From contig CM048576.1 of NCBI GenBank assembly GCA_026413225.1, positions 5,712,501 through 5,776,500 of the forward strand: 64,000 nt of DNA, written 5' to 3'. Within the stretch, counting starts at the first letter, position 1. Every line of letters starts with the position of its first letter. The stretch comes from Otis tarda (lineage: Eukaryota > Chordata > Aves > Otidiformes > Otididae). Under the pieces are notes generated by a model. It was not told the origin of the DNA, made no database searches, and saw nothing but the letters and a program-made list of their open reading frames with translations. Below, piece by piece: positions 1 to 11,700 of this stretch. A program made the position numbers and the translations under genes.

Positions 1-3000
1 CATCTCTTAAATTGAGGGAGGGATATACAAAAAAAAAAAATCCATCTTATTAAAATGAACAAAGCCTATTTGTGTGAAGAAACTGAATCAATTTTCATTA
101 CCATCCTGTACACAAAGCAAATATGACAAAGGGATTCGTACAGTTCAGTCACATTCAAGTGACATTGATTGGTTTGCTGTTCTGTGGATTGCACGCAATT
201 TCAAGGGCTACGTTTGCTTCCTTATGGTTTAATGGCAACTTCAGGTAACCTTGTTCTTGTGTGGTTGCTTTATGTTTAAAGTATTTGCAATACCTGCTGG
301 CGTCATCATCTGATAGATGCCTAGAAATGTTGCTTAATTCTATTAAGACACATGCTGGCATTAAACAGCAGCAGAATTCGCCAGGAAAAAAATTAGGTTG
401 CAGTTTGCAAAGGGAGTTGCAGAATGGCTTGCTGGCTGAGAAATTCTTTGCGGGGAGATGTGGCTGGACTAGCTCTCCTGAGGGCTGCTGAAGGACGAGG
501 CTGAGATTATGGATACAAGAATCAGCTCCATTCACTGGCTCCGCGAGCTGCTCAGCAGAGTATGGACTTTGCCAGAGAGAGGCGGAGCGGTTTGGGTATC
601 ACAGAGGAATTAATACAAGGAAAGCTGTGAGGGTTTCCCCAGGTCGGAAGATGGGTTCCCAAGGAAACCCCACCATGTGACCATGTGACAGATCTCCTGG
701 GATAGACGTGGCATACGCGGTCTGATGTCTTCACTGCGAGCCTGGAACATGTGGCCAGCAATCGCTCGTGCTGCCCCAGCGCAGCAGGAGCTGAGATTAG
801 CAGGCACTTCCCAAAGCTGTTTTTCTGGCAAGCTCAATTCCCTGAGCCCTTCTGTGAGAAAGCTTCACAGATCAGGGAGACAGTGTGCCTGCCTCTTCAA
901 TGCCAGAAGGATTCACGTGAGGGAGAGGCGAGCAAAATGTCTTGCCAAAGAGCGGAGAGAGCATGGAAATTATTTTCAATCTGTGTTTTTGCAACTGCAG
1001 GGAGAGGCTCTCACTGCTCCACTTCCCTGGAGCTGTACGCTGCCAGATTCAGGCCAGCTTCTGAAACTCTGCCGGTTAGCACATTGAGCAAAAAATAATT
1101 TTAAGCATCTTGTAAAACTCTTCTCTGAAAGAGAAAGAAATGTTTTGCTTTCTCCTATCAAATTGTAACCATATCTTGGGAGAGAAATAAATGTGTTTTG
1201 GCACACAAAGAGGTGAGGCTGCGTTTTGATGGCACTGTTCACACTTTGTCCCTGAGAACAGACTGAGCGTTTGGAAGAGCAACACAATTTATTACTGAAT
1301 AAGAGGATGTGAAGAACATTTGGGTTTAACCTCTCCACCAGCAGACATTTTAAAATACGCCTGGCAAGCTGTTCCTTTCTGACAGCAAAATACTCTCAGA
1401 AGTTGGTGGTACAGTGCTCTCCCCAGGATCTAGTTGCTGTAGTAGGTCAGAGCAAAGATCAGGCCAGGCTGGGGTCCCCTGAGACAGTAGCTGATGTTTC
1501 AGGTCCCACAGTATGATCATGCACACTGTGAAAATCGCCATTCACTGCAGTACATTCTTTTCTGGCCCTGGCATGAACCCCTGCAGCGGTGTGCAGGTGA
1601 TTTACTGATGCTTGTAGGAAGCTCCTGTGCACACACCAGTGATCTGAAAACAGGCCTCTCTCCTCATCCCTTCCCCAGCCTCTCCCTCTGTGCCATCCAG
1701 ATTACTGAAAACAGAGATTTTTGTCCTTTCATGGGTGCAGAGGTGGGTGGAGCCTGGTGGGAGCCCTGCTCAGCATGGGAGCACTTGCACCATATTCCAC
1801 AGAACTAATATATTCCACATGGCACCATGCCTTTCGCTTTGCTCGGTTGAGCTAGTGCCTGAAAGGGAAGGAAAAAAGTGAAAGGTGAGATCACAGAAAG
1901 TGTGCGGAAGTTTCCTGCTCTCTTTTCTTTTGTTTATTACCTCCCTTTAACACACCCAAGTTGTCCTCAGGAAACCTGTCTTCTCCTCTTCCTCCTCGCA
2001 CAGTTTGGGGAGCAAACAGGTCATCAGTTTGAACTCCAAAAGTAAAGAGAAACCTGAAACACATGGGCTTGCTAATTATTTAGAGCCTTGAATAAAAGCT
2101 TGGCATTTTCAGGCATTGCTGAGGGCAAGGTGGATGTCTGCTCACCCTCTTCTCCCCTGGGATTTTTAGGTGCAGACCATGGCTTGTATTTCTAATGTCA
2201 CCGGGCTATAAAAAGAAGTGTATGCATCGCCCCGTGTTTCCCTAGGAGTGAATAAGCGATCAGATTGAAAGTGTCATCCAAGATAGGCTCATGCAGCCAG
2301 ATGTCACTGCTGCTTCAACACCATCACAGACCCCACGGCGTTGAAGAGGGTGACATATCTGCTGTTTGTAGATGAGTAGGAGGCGTTTCCAGGCTGCTTT
2401 GGCATGTGAGCGCCAATAATCCTATAGCTTCCCTAAGCCAGACAACGTTGCTGGTTTCTGTCACCATCAGGCCTTTGGGAACTCACTGAAGGCCTGCTTC
2501 AGAAGCAGAGGGACAAGGGAAGGTCAGAGAGCATTTCTGTGTCCGATATGGCCTCTGGAGGCAGGAAGACCAAGGCACAGGTAGCTCAGGGAGTGCATTA
2601 AGTGAGTTGGGCCTCCATTAAACATGGTTTCTTGTGTTTTGGGACGACCTAGGGCTCTGTTATGCATCCCACAGCCATCCTGGCTTGGATCTTCCAAGCC
2701 CAGTTCCAGAAGGCACAATGTGAATTTGAGCTGAAGACAGGGAAATAAGCCTTTTGCACCATATTGGTTTAAAGTCTTTCTCCCACAGCAATCTTCCAAA
2801 GAAACTAGAAGATGGAGCTAGGATTTAATCTGGAAAAGGTCGGGTATTAATCTACAGGTCACCTTTGCAGAGCTCAGCAGAGGGGATATCAGCACATTAC
2901 CTTCTCTGTAGCAGGCTGAATTGTGTTCTGTCCTCCTCCTCTGTGGAAGAGATGCTGCCCCCTCTCTTTCTCCTTACAGTCCATCCTTCTTGGTAATGCA

Positions 3001-3095
3001 CTGTAACCCATGACCCCTCGGATAAAAGATGAGAATACTAATTGCTTGGAAACACTCCACAGGCAGTGGACGTTAAGTGGACTAACGCTGAACAG
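1..3095. other. Unique non-coding sequence, no gene seen
   Basis: No frame here reads as a known protein. The open frames at 725-1098 overlap in two registers on the same strand and have an opposing frame at 976-1338, the pattern of chance frames. I see no recognisable interspersed repeat. A short perfect tandem of the 8-mer CCATGTGA lies at 673-688. There is a short A run near 30-40. Confidence 0.6.
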
Positions 3096-3099
3096 CAAT

Positions 3100-3540
3100 G
3101 GAAATTACAACGTAGACGTCATCAGAATCCATCACAACTAATGAGATTAGAGCGGATAACACGAGAATTCATAATGATCTACTCTGTCCCCCAAAATTTT
3201 TGTCAGTGTATCTGAGCCGTGCTTTGCTCGTCTCCTGCCCTCTACTTGCACACTTTGAAGAGTACAGAAAAGGGAGAACCCCAGGAGCCTTTCATCCTAC
3301 TCTGTACCTCTCTTATACAATCCTTGTTTCTAATTATATGCAGACACAACAGCAATGGCGATGACTTCATAGCGAGCCCCTCCTAATGAATAAATCATCC
3401 TAATTTCAAGGCAAAGTTAGTGCAGCCATCCACTGTGTCATTTCCATGAATCACAGTGATAAAGAGCTATGCTTGTTGAGACATTGCTTATGCAAATGCA
3501 ATACAGCACTAATGAATGTAAGCAAAGTCCTGCAGTGCCA
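3100..3540. promoter_or_regulatory. Candidate conserved non-coding element / enhancer-like segment
   Basis: This segment is AT-rich, complex (not simple repeat) and carries several homeodomain-type and POU-type cores. CTAATGAG lies at 3138-3145, TAATGA at 3384-3389, and a perfect octamer ATGCAAAT at 3490-3497, close to another AATGAATG stretch. No coding frame crosses it. Such texture is common in vertebrate developmental enhancers. That it is conserved or active is inference, because a single sequence cannot show constraint. Confidence 0.25.
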
Positions 3541-4139
3541 GGACAAGGCAGGCTTGTGCCAAAGCTCCTAGGAAGCAGCTGTTGCTTTGTTCAAAGGAAT
3601 AAGTGATGGGCTGGGGCAGAGAGGCTCTCAGGCGCTTAGGACTGTACTATTCAGTTATTTCAGGTCCGAGGTTATGGTCCTTATTCTGTAGGGACATACT
3701 TTCATAGCAAATATTTCTGATTTATAAGCAGCAAGGCTGGAAAACTGTGATAGGGGAGGGGGTATTCTGAACCAGGGTGATCCAAAGATCAGCTCCTTTG
3801 TGGTGAGGTAGCAACATATTGGTTGTGCAGTGTAAGGCACTGGAAGGGACCCACAGTACTTTGCATTTCCTTCATTATTCTCCAAAGCCTAATCTAATTT
3901 AACACCTCACAAAGCAGGGCTTTGCTGAGGAGGTATCTCTGTTTTCAAGCAGATCTCATTGTTATTGTGTCTGTGCTGATACTCGATACCTTGATGTCAT
4001 TGTTCGTATTCTCTAGAAGCTTAAAAAAGGGGTCTAGAGCCAAACAAGGGTTAGTCCTGTGGCGCTAGGTGATTTATGAGTGAAGTGTAAGAAAAGGCCC
4101 TGCCACAAACAGCCAGAAGGGCAAAATAGCTGGGTGAGG
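3541..4139. other. Unique non-coding sequence
   Basis: Nothing recognisable is present. The only long frame (minus strand, 3655-3885) has no domain and no family resemblance. Confidence 0.55.
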
Positions 4140-4260
4140 GATAGGATAGCAGAGAAAGGCGAAGTGATTTCCTCAAGGTCACACAAGTCACAACACAAAG
4201 CTGGGAATAGGCTTGATGACTCACAGGGAAGTGCAGCACATTGTCCTGCTGATGCAGAAG
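4140..4260 (-). repeat. MIR/CORE-SINE relic, antisense
   Basis: Read on the plus strand, the segment follows the reverse complement of the MIR core: a cagagaaagg stretch, then aagtgatttcctcaagg, then gtcacacaa and an agctgggaatag block. This is the order expected for an antisense MIR (anti 'cctctgtg', anti 'cttgggcaagtca', anti 'tgtgtgacc', anti 'cagctctgcc'). The outer edges are blurred and the copy is diverged. MIRs are ancient tRNA-derived SINEs shared across amniotes, so this is a fossil insertion. Alignment to the consensus is from memory. Confidence 0.65.
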
Positions 4261-5030
4261 TCTCTGATATCCCTGACTAACACACCACATGAAGAAATTA
4301 TTTCGTGCTCTGGAATTCTCTGACAAGAAGTATCAGCCAAAAAAGGTCTGAAACAATGAATGTAACTCAATGTACGCCGCTAAAGGTTTTCTGTTCCCGA
4401 TAGGTGCCAAGCACAATTGATTTTCTTTTACAGTTGCTTTCTTTGTTAGATGATGTCATGGATTATTTATCTCCGAAAGGATTAAATGATACAAAGCACT
4501 TGATGAGTCATTGGGAAAAACAGTCTTCAAGCGTAGCTGGTGCAAGAGGAAAGGACCATGAATTCCCTAGCCTCAGTGTTTCCAAGGCTTGAAAGCTATG
4601 GCATTGCTCTCATACAGTGAACGCAAGGAGAGCAGCTCTTCCCCTATTCCCAGGTCATGCAACCGACCAGCTAGTACTTCACTGCTTGGTATCTGGGTTT
4701 CAAAGCCTACCAGTGCCACTCATTGCTCCAGAAATCAGCACCCGAAGGCACCTCGGACTGGTGCTACTGGACTGTGTCAATGGGCCAAGGCTGGAGCAGA
4801 GACTCTTCAGTCTGCAACTGAGCCAGAGAAAGGCATAATTTTCCCTAGTGTGTTACACTACTGGAGTGTTTGACCTACTAAGGTCTGTGTTGTTGCAGCA
4901 CGTGTTGGTACGCCGTAACATAGTTCTGTATTTCATTAGGTTCCTGCAATCCCCCTTTGCATCCTCAAAACAAAGAAAAACCATGCCTCAAGCACACTGA
5001 TAAAGGGCTTTTGACTGGAGACAGATGAAT
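4261..5030. other. Unique non-coding sequence
   Basis: Frames at 4589-4873 and 4617-4838 overlap in different registers on the same strand and carry no recognisable domain. No repeat is identified with confidence. Confidence 0.55.
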
Positions 5031-5110
5031 CACACGCCATTTCACAATTAGCACTTTAATTTTGAACATTAATTAGGGCACTGCTGTTTGGAGAGTTTAG
5101 TTCTCATCGA
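5031..5110. promoter_or_regulatory. Small TAATTA cluster, possible regulatory site group
   Basis: CAATTAGC at 5045-5052 and TTAATTAG at 5069-5076 lie 17 bases apart in an AT-rich, non-repetitive stretch. Both are homeodomain-type binding cores. Two such sites within 35 bases are suggestive but can occur by chance in AT-rich DNA. Confidence 0.18.
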
Positions 5111-7395
5111 CCCACTTTCACTGTTCAGAGAAGGCCTAAAGAGATACTGAGCTTTGCAAATAAGTCAATAGGAAAAATGAAAAGTCAGTACCAGCTGGAG
5201 CCCATGAGCTGAATACTGGTGACCTGGGAAACGCTTCACAAGACTTGCTTACGAGAGCATGGACGAAGCAATATTTTAGTTACAATAGCGTGACGTTAAA
5301 GAAAAATCTGCACACTGAAGAAAGAGAGTGGTTTCATGTGCAAGGCACAGGACGTGCTACAGACGGGAACCCGCAGCCCGGCTTTGGTTCACCAAATAGT
5401 TCTGCTAGGCACTATTACAGTTATCCGATCGAGTTCTAACATCCTTTGAAAACAACAGCATTCTTGTGCAAGAGAGAAAAATGTTACTTATTCGGAGGTG
5501 TAAACACAATATCTAAAGCCAAAAGTCTGTAAAGAGGCTTGGATGTGAACTCATTATGCATACACTCTGATGAAATGATATTTACTGGCTCTTTTTTTGC
5601 ATAAGGAAGTGGAACGAAATCTGGAAATAAAAGAGATGGAGATTAGCACATCCCAGCCATAATATAAACAGGAGTACTACTAAGCAGTAGCTACAGGTGA
5701 AGCAACAAATATATTTATCCTAAAGAAGCATAGACATTGAAAACACCTACTGCTTTACAGAAAGATAAAAGCCAAGAGAAAATAATTCCTCGCAAGCCAC
5801 AGAAAGATGAAGTGAAATTACAAAGGAGTCAGCTGAAAAAATACACCTCCATCACAGCAACAGCAGAGTGGCCTTGATCGTATTCTGAGGACCACCCTGT
5901 ATATCACCCAGAAGATAGCAAGGACATCCCTGCAGCAGGAGCACCCAAAGTAGGCTTTGGAACACAGATGGCACGTTAAGTTTTGCAAGCTGATTGGGAG
6001 TTTTAGGGAGCAAGGAGGACTTTACCAGGTCACACTCGCTACAGCCTTTCTGGCATGTAAATGAGGACTTTCCTCTTTCGAGTGTCTCATCTCAGCATGC
6101 AGGAGGCAATATGTCTCACTCCCTCCCCTTTTTCTGTCCCCTGGCACAGAAAAGGCAAGATCTCAAACCCCAAGAATTTACATCAGAGACCACTGCTGGA
6201 AAACACACAGCAGATTGTAGAGCTGCGTGAATGTAATATATTTTCCTTTATGTAGGAAAAAAAGAAGTTGCTGTAGAGAACAGGATCCTATTACTCAGTA
6301 CTCTGCATGGTGTTCGACTTGATTTAAGTGGCAGAAACCTTAATTAGGGCTCTAAACAGGCTTCCTAATAGTGCAGTTCAGACTACTGGGAAAGAAACAT
6401 TTGTCTGGTCAAAGTAAACAGAATTGGATTAGTTTCCCTGAGGGAACCAGGGAAACAGGAATGACACAGAGGAGACACGAAGTCCAGCAGGACACGGCCG
6501 GATTATTCCTCTTATACCCATTGTATCTTTTAAAACATCTGTCCAGACTGCAGTCAGCATTGTAGCCTACAGAGGCAAAAGATAAACTGCAAGTGAAGTC
6601 TGTGGAGTAACGGGCTACATTTGCCCAAGGACCCTGAGCTGCACAAGAGCAAACCCGTCAGCTCGAAGGGGTTCTTTCAGACTCCTGAAGCTGTAAAAGA
6701 ACTCTGGAGAGGACCTTAAGAGTAAAATTATCCTGGACCATGGTCATTTATGGAGGCAAAAGCTTGCAATGTCAGAGCTGCCTGGTTCAAAGGATCTCTT
6801 TGGAAAGGCTTTTTGGAAACACATTTTATATATGACCTTTAAAGCTTCAGCACTCACTGCGCACAATACCACGTTCCAGAGCATCTCTAGTTCCCTCAGC
6901 CATGCAGCAAGCAATACATGGGAAGCAAGCGGAGGAGAAATACTGTCTTGCTGCAGTACTGGGAAGAATAGCATACAGACAGTGGAAAGCAACAAACTGA
7001 TGCTGAATCCACCTACGCAGAATGGAGATGAAGTTGATGTGAAAAGCAAGTTTTATGAAGAAATTGTCTCCTCGAAACATCATTTATAGGTTGGCTTTGA
7101 TTGCAAAGGACACAAGGAGCACCAGCAGGGGCAGGACGCATGAAGGATGCATATGGGCAGGCAGAGGCTTGAACGAGCAGGGGGTGTTCCCCAAGCACCT
7201 GACCTCGGACCTGCTGATTGAAAGAGAAAGCAAGGATGGAGCCTCCACCCCAGACCGAAGCAGGTGAGAACAATCAGCCCAGCTGATTGCAATGACAAGC
7301 TTATATATTTCCCAGCAGGCAGCATGGTGCCTGTCCTCCAAACAGCAGTGTCCTCTGCTTCTCCTGAGCATCTAGCACTTGGTAGAACCAATGCG
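5111..7395. other. Unique non-coding sequence
   Basis: A frame at 6769-7089 (106 codons) is open but has overlapping antisense frames and no recognisable domain. The part just before 7400 could include more of the CR1 copy that follows, but I cannot recognise it. No other repeat is seen. Confidence 0.5.
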
Positions 7396-7399
7396 GCTG

Positions 7400-7885
7400 T
7401 ACAGACAGGCTTCCGGCTGTGGGATATTCCTAGAGGTGGAAGGGATATGAATACCTGGCTCCAGGACTGGTGCGTCTGTCAAAACTTTTTTGATGATGGA
7501 AGAGCCTTTGAGACACAAGGTATGTTGGGGCCTGATGGGATGGGGAAAATGTGTCTTTGGATGTAAGCTGCTGGGACTGACTGAGAGCGCTTTTAACTAG
7601 AATTGATAGGAGAAGGGGATCCCAACAGGATTGCAATAGGTAAGCCAAGGTTGGCGTGGCATTGCCTGAGGGTGCAATGCTAGTGGGAGCATTTACACTG
7701 CTCCTGGGAGCATGGCTCAGGAGCATGTCTGAAATGCTTATACACCAATGCGTACAGTATGAGAAAGAGAGAGGATAAACTGGAAGCATTGGTCAGCTCC
7801 CAGAGCTACAATATCATTGGTATTAGTGAGACTTGGTGGAATGAGCCCTGTGATTGGAGTGCTGGGATGGAGGGCTCTTCCTAAA
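7400..7885 (+). mobile_element. CR1 LINE fragment: end of ORF1 plus start of ORF2 endonuclease
   Basis: This is a decayed piece of a chicken-repeat-1 type non-LTR retrotransposon. From about 7430 the plus strand reads NTWLQDWC, FFDDGRAF and LGPDGM. These resemble the C-terminal esterase-like part of CR1 ORF1, where a W-x-x-x-WC block precedes a 'GxDGIHLS'-like block. An ALN-stop-like end falls near 7590. After a non-coding spacer, about 7739-7885 reads like the start of ORF2 apurinic endonuclease: YTNAYSMR, then LEALVSSQSYNIIGISETWW, then CDWSAGMEG. The ISETWW motif is typical of CR1 endonucleases. The frame closes just after, at TCTTCCTAA (7876-7884). Neither the reverse transcriptase nor the 3' end follows, so this is an internal fragment. 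It is inactive. The 5' edge is uncertain. Confidence 0.75.
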
Positions 7886-7892
7886 CGTGCAG

Positions 7893-7916
7893 CTTCACAT
7901 TTTTCTTGATGTGAAG
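7893..7916. repeat. Short perfect inverted repeat (8-bp arms, 8-nt loop)
   Basis: CTTCACAT at 7893-7900 is exactly complementary to ATGTGAAG at 7909-7916. It sits just downstream of the broken CR1 endonuclease relic. At this length a chance origin is quite possible. Confidence 0.4.
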
Positions 7917-8500
7917 TAAAGATTTGTACTTGTTGGTTTAATTCTTACTCTTTTCCCAAAAGTTTTGTATGATCTTGCTTAGGAAAGGGAAAAATGAGCA
8001 AAACACTGTATCTGATTTACTGTCTCCAAGAGCCTAGATACCAGTGCAAACAGGCCTGTTTATTTTACAAGGGCCTGTACACATAATATTCAAATCAAAT
8101 ATTGGTTCTGGAGTAGGGACTCCTAATGGGATAGATTTTTACTTGATAAATAGCTGGGTCTGTGTGGGGATTCATATCAGGCTATGTACAAACAAACCTG
8201 AAGTAAATATTTGCCTGTCTCGCTTGTGATTTTTTTGCCTGCTTTGGCAGCACCTCTTGAAATGAGAGAAATCGTGCAACCTGGTGTGGTCTTCACCTTG
8301 CAAGTTTGTACCCTCAGGCAGGCACAGATAGCGGCAGAGTAGAGAACACGGTTCATTGCAGAGCATATCAATGATGGATCAAGGAACAAAAACAGAAAAG
8401 AGGCAGGACTGAAATCACCAACTCAGCTGCGTGGAATAGTGTGTTTCCAAAATTCTCCAGTTCCTCTTTGAGCCAGGACAAAAATGCTTTTGCTTTTTTC
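7917..8500. other. Unique non-coding sequence
   Basis: No repeat or coding frame is recognised. Small frames on both strands around 8172-8389 overlap and have no domain. Confidence 0.5.
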
Positions 8501-8504
8501 CTAT

Positions 8505-8535
8505 TACTGTTTTTTTTTTTAATTTTTTTTTTAAT
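8505..8535. repeat. T-rich low-complexity tract
   Basis: Eleven Ts (8510-8520), AA, then ten Ts (8523-8532). This is an A/T homopolymer tract prone to length variation. No transposon body abuts it that I can recognise. Confidence 0.8.
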
Positions 8536-8609
8536 CGGGAGAGAATACCTGGGTACCTCAGAGAAAATTCACTCTTTTGACACTAAGTGACTTACACTTT
8601 GTGTAAAAG

Positions 8610-8625
8610 GCTAACAAAAGTTAGC
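8610..8625. repeat. Short perfect hairpin (6-bp stem, AAAA loop)
   Basis: GCTAAC at 8610-8615 pairs with GTTAGC at 8620-8625 around an AAAA loop. It lies in AT-rich DNA and is probably incidental. Confidence 0.35.
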
Positions 8626-8757
8626 AGGAAAGTTGTAATTGTCTTAACATACCAACTTACTAAAATGTGTGGACCAACATGTTAATTAAAAAAAAAAATG
8701 GCTTAAAAGCCACTTGGCCTTTCCTTAAGGATCACAGTGTTACTTGTTCTAAATGAG

Positions 8758-8783
8758 AAAAAAAAACAAAACAAAACAAAAAA
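8758..8783. repeat. A-rich (AAAAC)n-like simple repeat
   Basis: An A9-C-A4-C-A4-C-A6 run forms a short imperfect AAAAC microsatellite. A further A run precedes a G-containing stretch near 8689-8699. Confidence 0.8.
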
Positions 8784-11700
8784 CCAAGTTCCTAGATGGA
8801 TCTAGGGTCTGTAAGGAAATGGGCTGGAATTTAACTACAGGAGGTTGCAAAGGGAATCTGTTGCTGCCCTAAAACTGACTTTTTGCTTCTTTGTTCCTAA
8901 AGATTACATCCATTAGGCTCTCTCCTCCCACTCTGCATCTATTCTTCTATACATGGATATATAAATACAGTTACTATTTTAACTGCCTTTTAAATACGAA
9001 TGTTGCCAATTAGCTAATGTTTTGCACAATGCCTGGAAAATATAAAATCAGTGTTCATCCAAATCCACATATGGCCAGATCCTTAGCTGGTGTCAATGCT
9101 TGCAGCTCTGCTAATTTTTTTGGAGATGGGCCACTTTGTCTGCTAAGGATATGGCTCAGTAGAATCCAACTGAAAAGACCCTCTTTGGCTTCTCTAAGAT
9201 ACAAATCTGGACACTGTTATTACAAATGCTTTAAAAAATCTGGAGTATGTTAGATGTTGGGACTGCTACTTTGGTAAACAATCATATGTTGGAATATTTT
9301 CCTACTACCTCAAACCCCACGAAGCAGAAAATGCAAAGCCTGTTCTCTCTCGTCCTGTTTATATTGGGACCAATAATGCTACTTTTCAAAATTAATTTAA
9401 CATATGTCTGAAAGTTGCCTGATTGCCCCAGCCAAAAATTGCAACTGGCAGCTCCAGTTTCTGGCGTGGCTGAATTCAGAGTGGACCATCTATGCAGATC
9501 CAAACATAAAGCAGCACCACTGGTGAGGCCTGGAATACAAGTTGTTCCTGGACATGTGCCCAAATCTTTGCTGTCTGATCACAGCATAGGTCAGGAAAGT
9601 GTGAAAGGAGTAAATTCTGCTACGTATTTACCACGAAACGAGAAATCATTCTCAAGTATGCGACACTGCAGGGCTGAAAAAAAACCAAGAGTTTAACAGA
9701 AGATTAAATCTGTGGAAACTAAGATTGAAATGCAACAAACTTTAAAACACCTGGTCAATTCAGATGCTAAGTGTCTTCCCTTAAAAAGAATACTCCCAAG
9801 GCATGAAAACTTGGATAGAGCTTGTTACTGGGCCATGAAGTGGAAGTATTCTTTTCTGTTTTCAAACATAGGTTTTGCAAATGTAGGAATAAATGAAATT
9901 GAACACTAGCTGAACTCACCACAAGGCATTGTAAAACCGAGAGAAGAGGGAAAACTAAACATAAAACAACAAACAGAAGAACAAATAGTAATAATGCCAA
10001 TGAAGCATGAACAGCCATGCAATGATAGGTGCTCCCTTGCAAGAAGAACATTTAAATAAGAATGCAGGTAATTTATCTCCAGAAATTTCCCCACACAAAA
10101 GCTTATACTAGCATATTGGGCAAGGAGGAGCAGCACCACATTGGAGTAGGTCTCTTGTAAGTTGAGGGAGCACTCTTAGAAAGCCCCTCTTCAAAGGATC
10201 AGTTTTTGGATGCAGATGTAAGTAGCTGGTTGTGGAATAGCCCCAGGGGTCTCTTGGCTTTGATGCAGAGTAGCAAAAGAAATGCAGATAAGTTTGCTAA
10301 AGCTGTCGCATCTAAGGGCTTTTACTAATTAGCCTATGACTCAGTTGCTGCTGTGAAATAAACAAATAATGCCTACTTAGTACCTTCTCTTGATTTTGCT
10401 TTTTCCATCCATAGTTTCTGGAAGTATCTTTGCATGAGAAGAGCTGTACAGTCTCCTTCCTTGACAATTTTATCTCCGAGTTGTGTTTTCCTGCAGCCGC
10501 TAAAGTTAAGGGGAGCTAAGAGTCCTGGATGTCGTGGTGAATCTTGCTGTCTCTCAGGAGGTACTTCTAGGACCCTTGAATATGTGAGGTTTTTCAAATT
10601 TTTCAATAGCTGTGCCCTAACATCATCCCTTAAATAGGGCAGGTTTAGTAGTAGAGCTGGTGCTAAGAGGACTCCCTTGGGAAAAGGGGAGGAGAGAAGC
10701 CTGCAGTGATTTATATAAAATGTAGTGTGGTCTCAAGGATCCTGGCTGGGTTCTTGTTCAACTGTCCCAGGACTTACCTGGACAACAGGATGTCTGCCTT
10801 CTCACTGCTGTATGCTGGTTGGAGCTCAGTGTGCTTGATTTTATTTTTTTTGTTACTGAGGTACCAGTTTCAGACAAGAGGAGCCTTTATGAGCTAGTCA
10901 TCAAACCAAAGAAATTAAAGTACCTCTGCAAGTAAAAAATTACTCACTTTCTGTAGAGTTAATCATGAGACGTAGCAACTTCTTTTTCTTTGGGCAGAGT
11001 TGTAATTTGGAAGCTGCTTAGGGAAAGGCAGAGTTGCATGGGAAAAAGGGTCACATCAGGGGTAAATCAGTGTAACTCTTGAGTCAGGGAACGCATGTAC
11101 ATTCGTGCCTGCTGAGAATCAAGGCATAACTTTTCAATGCATGAATGCACTGTTTGTAATCAGCAAATAAAACCCATTTAAATAAGAGCCCAATTCCTAT
11201 GAAGAAAGAATGTATGAGGCATTGAAAACTTGTTTTTTGTTAAGCTCCATTCTCCATTATTTGGAAAGCACAAAAATTAGGTTGCACACAATGTATCATT
11301 TATTAAAACAATTTTCACTGACAATGCAGTTTGGTCTCAGGGACAATAATGGTGGAATGAGAGGTAATGGCAGCTTTGGAAGGAAGAATATGTATGAAGA
11401 ACAAAAAAGAAGGTAGACAATCACCCCCTTTCTCGAGACAGTGGAGCTGCTTCGTCCCTCTCACGGATGACATACAGGGCATAGCAAGCTACCACCACAG
11501 GCAGCTGCGCTTCCTCTTTTCGCTCAGAATGGCATAGCCTGGGCCTTTGCAGAGTTAAAAGCTTTGGGGCTGAAAGCTGGATGAAAATCTGTGCTATAGG
11601 TTTATGGCCCAAGAAGAGCAGATACTGGTGGTATTTCTGTTATAAAGGACTCTATACAACTATTTGTGTGGGCACAGGCACAGGAGACGCAATGCTTGCT

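Noticed and set aside
4670-4730. Possible sense MIR (ctgggtttcaaagc, cagtgccactca)
   Set aside because: Two short blocks agree but the following diagnostic blocks do not.
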